Shown here: piece by piece, positions 14,542 to 19,552 of the stretch
Layout of the letters: every line of letters begins with the position of its first letter
Position numbering within the stretch: the first letter of the stretch is position 1
Source of the DNA: Nitrospirota bacterium
Lineage (GTDB): Bacteria > Nitrospirota > Thermodesulfovibrionia > Thermodesulfovibrionales > Magnetobacteriaceae
Assembly: GCA_015232165.1 (NCBI GenBank)
Contig: JADGAE010000011.1
Span: forward strand, 1-19,552
DNA: 19,552 nucleotides
Direction: 5' to 3'
The notes under the pieces: model-generated
Databases searched by the model: none
Seen by the model: only the letters and a program-made list of their open reading frames with translations
What the model was told of the DNA's origin: nothing
Made by a program: the position numbers and the translations under genes

Positions 14542-17500
14542 CTATGCCTCTTGCCTCCTTACACTCCGGGATTGTGCTTTTTCATATTTGGGAAGCTCCA
14601 CTGTAAAACTCGCCCCATCTTCAATGTTTCTAACGACCAGCTTGCCATGACAATGCTCCTCTATGATCATATTGGCCATGTAAAGCCCAAGTCCTGTGCC
14701 GTTAAACTCTTCCTTTGTGGTGTAGTAGGGCAGGAAAATATTATCCATTATCCCGGGAGATATGCCGCCGGCATTGTCTGCGATCTCTACAACCACATTG
14801 GTATCATCTTCATGGATGCTTATAGATATCATTGGGGCAGATACCATTCTGCCCTCAAACGCTTCCCTTGCGTTTTCAAGGATGCTTAAAAACACCTGAA
14901 TTAGCTCATTAGCATAAATCTCTATCCGGGTATCTGATTGACATATCAGACATATCTCAATACCTTTGGCATTGTACTGTTCTCCTGTGATGTCAAGGGC
15001 TTTTTGGATAATCGACTTGATATCGGATACATCCTTGTCTTGCTTTGGCCTGAAGAAAGCGCTAAAGTCGATTATTGTCTGTGACATATGTTGAACCAGA
15101 AGGTCTATCTTTTCAATAGACGCCTTTAACACCCTTTCATCAATGGTGCCAAACATAAGTTCAACCTTAAGCTTGTTTACGGATGAACTTATCGCCGAGA
15201 TTGGTTGTTTCCATTGATGGGCGATTATATTTAGCATCTCTCCCATCTGTGCCTTTCGATGACTTAAGAGAAACATTTTATCTCTATGCTTCTTATCGGT
15301 AACATCATTGTGAAAAGAAAATAGCATTATCTTACCGTCTAACTCGATGCAGTTTACGCTTACCTCTACATAAACACTTCTGTTGTCCTTGTGTCGCAAT
15401 ACCGTCTCAAACTTCTTGTGTCCCTCACGGACTATTTGTTTTATAAGCTCGAATATCTCAGCGTTTGTTTGCCCTATATCTATATCCGGTACGCTCATAC
15501 TGCACAGCTCGTCAATTGAATAACCCAACAAGTCGGAAAATGCCCGATTGACCTCTCTTATATTCCCTGTCTGATCAATTAGCATATAACCGTCCATAGA
15601 GACGTCGAGTATCATCTTGTTCCGCTTCAGCTCTTTCTCTGTCGTCTGTTCAAATATCTTCCTTGCCAGCTCGTCCTCCATCGCCTCCAGTGCAAAGGAT
15701 ACATTGGAGACAACCTCTTCCATCAATTTCACCTCCTGATCCAAAAAGAAGTCCTTTTGAGAAACGCCCAATGAAAGCATGCCAATAGCAACTCCACGTT
15801 TCCTTATAGGAAACGAACCCAATGAAAGGTAACCTCTATTGAGCGCCTCATTCCTGCAAATAGCTACTGCATGGTCTGTTGCCATGTTATTACATATAAA
15901 AGCCTTATCGTCTCTTATGACTGCAACTATTGGACATGTTCCGTTTGGCCTGTTTACTATGCAGCTCACTATACCGTTTAACTCTTCCTCGGTTATTCCT
16001 GCAAACGCGGCAGGTTTTACTGATAGCGTCTCTCGCTCTCTTAACCCAATCCACGCCGTTGTAAAGCCACCATATTCCACGCATATACGGCATATCTCCT
16101 TAAACAACACGGCATAGTCCTTTATCCGCACTATTGATTGATTTACCCGGCTCAGGACGTCATACAGGCGGTTTGAGCGGAGAAGCTTGGCCTCCATCTC
16201 CTTGCGCAATGTAATGTCTTCTATTACTGTTACTACACACAACTGTCCCTTGGCATATCTGATTATACTGACAATTGAGCTGACCCATAATATCTTGCCT
16301 GTCTTTGATATATAGCGTTTTTCAATCCGCAAGGAGGGTATTCTACTGTTAAACAGTTTGTTTAAAAGCTCGGTACGTTTGTCTACAAGCTCCATCCCCT
16401 GATTGAGATCATCCGGATGGCTTATATCTTTAAGCGCCATGCCTCTGAGTTCATCAGTGGTATATTCCAGCATCTGACAGAGTTTATTGTTGACGTCTAT
16501 AAATCTGTAGTCCTTATCCGACAAAGCTATACCAATCGCGGCGTTATCAAATACCATGCGAAAACGCTCCTCGCTATCATACTGCCTTTGTATAACGCTG
16601 ATGTTTCGTTTCTGCCATATAAACCCAATCCCAATGCCTGATAGCGCCCATAGTAAAACAGTGATTACTCCAAAGACCTTTGAGCTCGTTACGACAGGTT
16701 TATAAACTTCGTCCCGATCTATCTTGGAGACAATAAACCACATCGTATCCGGTACGGGCATAATCGCAGCAAGCACGGAATGCCCCCTGTAATCGTAGCC
16801 TTCCACTACACCCTGTTGTCCCATAGCAGCCATCGCTGCCGGCAGTTGTTTGCTCACGTCTATGGGCAGACGAAACATCAGTGCCGTGCCTTTTTTGTGG
16901 CGAAGTTCGTTTAAGTACAACACCTCGTTACCATCCCGACGGATCAGGAGGGTTTCTGCCGTGCTACTCTCTATCGGCCAGGTCTGAATTGACGAAAACA
17001 GTCCCGCATAAGGGTTGGTATCCAATAAAACAGCGCCTATCACATCCCCGACTATACCTCCCTTAACGTGATGTCTTTTAGATATGGGTACAACCACCGT
17101 CAATCTGACGGTATTGTACATATCCAGGTAAAGGTCGGAGATTGCTATGTCGTTTGACGCCATTGCCCTTTTAAAGACAGGTTCGATAGCCGTGTCGATT
17201 GAGATACCTGCCACTGGTCTGTCTTCTTCCGTAGACAATAAAACAGCGCCGTTTCTATCAGCAAGTATGACCCTGGTAAAAAACTGATCCTCTCTCAAGG
17301 ATATCAATTGCTCATAGAGTATATTTTTCTCTGTTTTTGACGCTCCGTTATCGAGATACGTTTCCATGTGCATGGCAATAAAGGGGTTTTTATAGGTATA
17401 GATTCCATCTCTAAGGCGTTCATTTCGCCATATCACTATCTGCTCGGTCTTGATTTTTGTTATAGCTAATAATTGCTTGTGTATATCCTCTTTGATCTTG

Positions 17501-17637
17501 TTTTTATACGTTTCAAATCCAACATACCCAACCACGACTATACAAATGCTCAATATAAGGAACACCCATACCACACTCCATCCCGATATGGTTCTTATTT
17601 CGGTTGTTTCGGTTGTTATAGACGCTGCCCGCCTCAT
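14542..17637 (-). CDS. Membrane sensor histidine kinase, dCache-PAS-GAF-PAS-HisKA-HATPase
   Basis: This 1031-residue sensor kinase is probably an inner-membrane protein. A first membrane segment (about 20-40) leads to a periplasmic dCache-like sensing domain (about 41-315), then a second membrane helix (about 319-340). The cytoplasmic part has a PAS (356-478, RFRMVFDNAAIGIALSDKDYRFIDVNNKLCQ), a GAF (about 490-655), a second PAS (about 673-785, DGYMLIDQTGNIREVNRAF), and the kinase core. The core shows IAHQWKQPISAI with H807, N box SILENAREAFEG (N922), G1 DNAGGI, F box LPYYTTKE and G2 GTGLGLYMAN. AGGAGG lies five bases before the ATG. The ligand of the Cache domain is not evident. The REC-kinase two bases downstream is its likely partner. 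Confidence 0.92.
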   Translation of the reverse strand: MRRAASITTETTEIRTISGWSVVWVFLILSICIVVVGYVGFETYKNKIKEDIHKQLLAITKIKTEQIVIWRNERLRDGIYTYKNPFIAMHMETYLDNGASKTEKNILYEQLISLREDQFFTRVILADRNGAVLLSTEEDRPVAGISIDTAIEPVFKRAMASNDIAISDLYLDMYNTVRLTVVVPISKRHHVKGGIVGDVIGAVLLDTNPYAGLFSSIQTWPIESSTAETLLIRRDGNEVLYLNELRHKKGTALMFRLPIDVSKQLPAAMAAMGQQGVVEGYDYRGHSVLAAIMPVPDTMWFIVSKIDRDEVYKPVVTSSKVFGVITVLLWALSGIGIGFIWQKRNISVIQRQYDSEERFRMVFDNAAIGIALSDKDYRFIDVNNKLCQMLEYTTDELRGMALKDISHPDDLNQGMELVDKRTELLNKLFNSRIPSLRIEKRYISKTGKILWVSSIVSIIRYAKGQLCVVTVIEDITLRKEMEAKLLRSNRLYDVLSRVNQSIVRIKDYAVLFKEICRICVEYGGFTTAWIGLRERETLSVKPAAFAGITEEELNGIVSCIVNRPNGTCPIVAVIRDDKAFICNNMATDHAVAICRNEALNRGYLSLGSFPIRKRGVAIGMLSLGVSQKDFFLDQEVKLMEEVVSNVSFALEAMEDELARKIFEQTTEKELKRNKMILDVSMDGYMLIDQTGNIREVNRAFSDLLGYSIDELCSMSVPDIDIGQTNAEIFELIKQIVREGHKKFETVLRHKDNRSVYVEVSVNCIELDGKIMLFSFHNDVTDKKHRDKMFLLSHRKAQMGEMLNIIAHQWKQPISAISSSVNKLKVELMFGTIDERVLKASIEKIDLLVQHMSQTIIDFSAFFRPKQDKDVSDIKSIIQKALDITGEQYNAKGIEICLICQSDTRIEIYANELIQVFLSILENAREAFEGRMVSAPMISISIHEDDTNVVVEIADNAGGISPGIMDNIFLPYYTTKEEFNGTGLGLYMANMIIEEHCHGKLVVRNIEDGASFTVELPKYEKAQSRSVRRQEA

Positions 17638-17717
17638 GACTTCCTCCTTTCCTTATTGTTTATTTTAACATTATTATTATTTTTTTGTTGATTTTTATAA
17701 ACTGACGGAGGCTGCGA

Positions 17718-17748
17718 TATAGCGCGTTTCGATTGGGTGCAATACAAG
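17718..17748. repeat. Solo terminal repeat of the TIR family, copy 7
   Basis: TATAGCGCGTTTCGATTGG followed by GTGCAATACAAGA matches the end and inner flank of copies 1, 2 and 6, but no element body or second end follows. It lies in the gap between the divergent kinase and cimA genes (17638-17859). Read toward the kinase, its end gives GCTATATC, about 75 bases from the start codon, a weak -10-like sequence. The rest of the gap is AT-rich; TTGTCC-17-TTAAAA (about 17824-17852) is a possible but weak cimA promoter. Confidence 0.7.
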
Positions 17749-17859
17749 ATATAACAGATTTACTCATTCTTTTCTTTGACGAAGTTACTCCTAACTTTCT
17801 TTGCGCCCGCAGCCGCCGACTATTTGTCCAAGACTGATATATTGTGTTAAAATAGAGGT

Positions 17860-19443
17860 ATGGAAAAAATTGAAATCTATGATACAACGTTGAGAGATGG
17901 CGCTCAGGCGGAGGATGTGGCCTTCTCCGTGGAGGACAAGCTGTTGATAACCGAAAAGCTCGATGCCTTTGGTGTTGCTTACGTGGAGGGTGGTTGGCCG
18001 GGGTCTAATCCCAGGGACGTTGAATATTTTGAGCAAGTCAGGCGTCTCAGGCTCAACAAGACAACCATCGTGGCCTTTGGCAGCACACAGAAGTTTGGCC
18101 ACGCGGCAGAGGACGACCCCAACCTCAAGGCCCTCGTCGCCGCACAAACGAGCGTCATAACCATTTTTGGCAAGACCTGGGACTTTCACGTCAGAGAGGC
18201 GCTGAAGATATCCCTCGATGACAACCTGAGGTTGATCTACGACTCGATCCGCTTCCTGAAACGTCATGTAGCGCGGGTGTTCTTTGACTGTGAGCACTTT
18301 TTCCAGGGGTTTGCAAACAACGAGGCATATGCAATCAAGTGCATCAAGGTCGCCGAGGATGCCGGGGCTGACTGCATCGTCCTCTGCGACACCAACGGTG
18401 GTTGTCTGCCCCAGTACGTAGCAGAGGTGACCCGACACGTCGGAAAACACCTCCAGGCCGCCGTCGGCATCCACGCGCACAACGACTCAGACTGCGCCGT
18501 GGCAAACTCCCTGATGGCAGTTGGTGCCGGGGCAGTGCAGGTGCAGGGCACCATCAATGGATTGGGAGAGCGCTGCGGCAACGCAAACCTGTGCTCCGTC
18601 ATACCAAACCTACAGATCAAGCAGGGCTATGACTGCATCGGAGACGGTGTAAGACTCGTCCGCGAGGTCTCAAGGTACGTAAACGAAATAGCCAACATCA
18701 GTCACCTCAGACGGCAGCCCTACGTTGGCGACAGCGCCTTTGCCCACAAGGCCGGCATCCACGTCAGTGCTATACGCAAGCGTCCGGAGACATACGAACA
18801 CATAAGCCCTGAGTTGGTAGGTAACTCCCAACGGGTGCTTGTCTCCGATCTGGCCGGTAAGAGCAACGTCCAGAGAAAAGCCGAGGAGTTTGGCGTCCAC
18901 TTCACGGACAGGGGCAAGACTCAGGAGTTGATCGACAGATTGAAGATGCTTGAAAACGAGGGATTTCAGTTTGAGGCCGCCGAGGCATCCTTTGAGCTGT
19001 TGATGAAAAAGAGCTCGGGTCAGTACTGGGAGGCATTTGAGTTGCTTGGTTTTCGCGTGATCGTCGAAAAGGAAGACAGGGGCAAGGAGGCAAGAAGCGA
19101 GGCCACGATCAAGATAAGGTTGCCAAACGGAGTGGTCGAGCACACGGCCGCCGAGGGCAACGGTCCCGTCAATGCCCTTGATAACGCCCTGCGCAAGGCC
19201 CTGCATCCGTACTATCCGGCCCTGAAGGAGGTTGTCCTGCACGACTACAAGGTCAGGGTACTCTCGGGTGTTAAGGGTACGGCCACGGGCGTGAGAGTGT
19301 TGATCGAGTCTGGCGATAAGGACGGTAGGTGGGGGACTGTTGGTGTCAGCAAGAACGTCATAGATGCCTCATGGCAGGCGCTTGTTGACGGCATAGAGTA
19401 CAAGCTGCTAAAGGACGAAAAAAGCCACCACTGCACAGACTAA
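17860..19443 (+). CDS. cimA: (R)-citramalate synthase
   Basis: CimA condenses acetyl-CoA with pyruvate to (R)-citramalate, the first step of the threonine-independent route to isoleucine. The 527-residue length and features match the CimA branch of the HMGL/LeuA family: the N-terminal [22 protein letters not shown] (6-27), [13 protein letters not shown] (41-53), [14 protein letters not shown] (205-218) as metal ligands, the [12 protein letters not shown] loop (233-244), the [13 protein letters not shown] segment, and a C-terminal LeuA-type allosteric domain (about 385-515), where isoleucine feedback would act. The ribosome site AGAGG is only one base from the ATG, so translation initiation may be weak. 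The gene stands alone. Its TAA lies at the start of sequence homologous to the repeat family. Confidence 0.93.
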   Translation: MEKIEIYDTTLRDGAQAEDVAFSVEDKLLITEKLDAFGVAYVEGGWPGSNPRDVEYFEQVRRLRLNKTTIVAFGSTQKFGHAAEDDPNLKALVAAQTSVITIFGKTWDFHVREALKISLDDNLRLIYDSIRFLKRHVARVFFDCEHFFQGFANNEAYAIKCIKVAEDAGADCIVLCDTNGGCLPQYVAEVTRHVGKHLQAAVGIHAHNDSDCAVANSLMAVGAGAVQVQGTINGLGERCGNANLCSVIPNLQIKQGYDCIGDGVRLVREVSRYVNEIANISHLRRQPYVGDSAFAHKAGIHVSAIRKRPETYEHISPELVGNSQRVLVSDLAGKSNVQRKAEEFGVHFTDRGKTQELIDRLKMLENEGFQFEAAEASFELLMKKSSGQYWEAFELLGFRVIVEKEDRGKEARSEATIKIRLPNGVVEHTAAEGNGPVNALDNALRKALHPYYPALKEVVLHDYKVRVLSGVKGTATGVRVLIESGDKDGRWGTVGVSKNVIDASWQALVDGIEYKLLKDEKSHHCTD

Positions 19444-19552
19444 CCGCGCCCCCTTCAGCCCCCCCCGCAAGGGGGGGCGAGCCGCAATCTTGTCGCAGCA
19501 GGGGGCGAGCCGCCCCTGACTCAATTGTCGCACCTGCCCCGGGCACGAAGAA
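19443..19552. repeat. TIR-family repeat, copy 8 (cut by the window edge)
   Basis: The start, ACCGCGCCCCCTTCAG, matches the segment of copies 3 and 4 that follows the conserved hairpin, and the end (CCCCGGGCACGAAGAA) matches the CCCCGGCCACGAAGAA of copy 4. Between them is an insert with two GGCGAGCCGC segments and a TTGTCGCA motif repeated at about 19490 and 19526. The cimA stop codon overlaps the 5' boundary. The remainder lies outside the window. Confidence 0.55.

Noticed and set aside
698..19552. The recurring GC-rich units as a CRISPR array or tandem repeat
   Set aside because: Copies are dispersed, variable in length and orientation, and not separated by uniform spacers.

Overview
The window looks like a chromosomal segment of a Gram-negative, probably anaerobic and environmental bacterium. 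The gene mix (type IV pilins and a PilB ATPase with an MshEN domain, an IPTL-CTERM secreted M6 protease, citramalate synthase, CheR-TPR, large PAS/GAF histidine kinases, a NADH oxidoreductase of the rubredoxin-reductase/NirB type) fits Nitrospirota (Thermodesulfovibrionia-like) or a deltaproteobacterial relative. This placement is inferred from gene types only. No rRNA, tRNA, CRISPR array or transposase gene was seen.

Layout. 1-76: tail of an unidentified + strand gene. 144-722: rsmD (+). 908-1261 and 1509-2240: a MazG-like nucleotide pyrophosphohydrolase and a TlyA-type rRNA methyltransferase (both -). 2567-3740: two tandem type IV pilin genes (+), the second broken by one extra G. 3750-5441: secreted M6 metalloprotease with an IPTL-CTERM sorting tail (-). 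5551-6777: FAD/NAD(P)H oxidoreductase (-). 7017-8507: CheR methyltransferase with C-terminal TPRs (-). 8508-9130: gene-free, holding two inverted repeat copies and a good sigma-70 promoter. 9131-13280: a + strand cluster of a GGDEF/degenerate-EAL protein, PilB and a cyclic-nucleotide-binding-like protein. 13418-17637: a - strand pair, a 1031-residue dCache/PAS/GAF/PAS histidine kinase followed 2 bases later by a REC-histidine kinase. 17860-19443: cimA (+). 19443-end: another repeat copy running off the window.

The genes suggest surface behaviour: pilins, the PilB extension motor, an adjacent diguanylate cyclase whose product PilB's MshEN domain may sense, a chemosensory methyltransferase, and a two-kinase signalling pair. 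Housekeeping genes (rsmD, tlyA, mazG-like, cimA) are interspersed.

The most unusual structure is non-coding. Nearly every larger intergenic gap carries a copy or fragment of one GC-rich modular repeat, with terminal inverted repeats beginning TATAGCGCGTTTCGATTGG and flanked by TA. Its internal hairpins keep pairing through compensatory changes between copies. Its ends supply the last codons or stop of neighbouring genes, and carry outward-facing -10-like sequences. It resembles a TA-target (IS630/Tc1-like) MITE that has been remodelled into many partial forms; no transposase is present here to confirm this.
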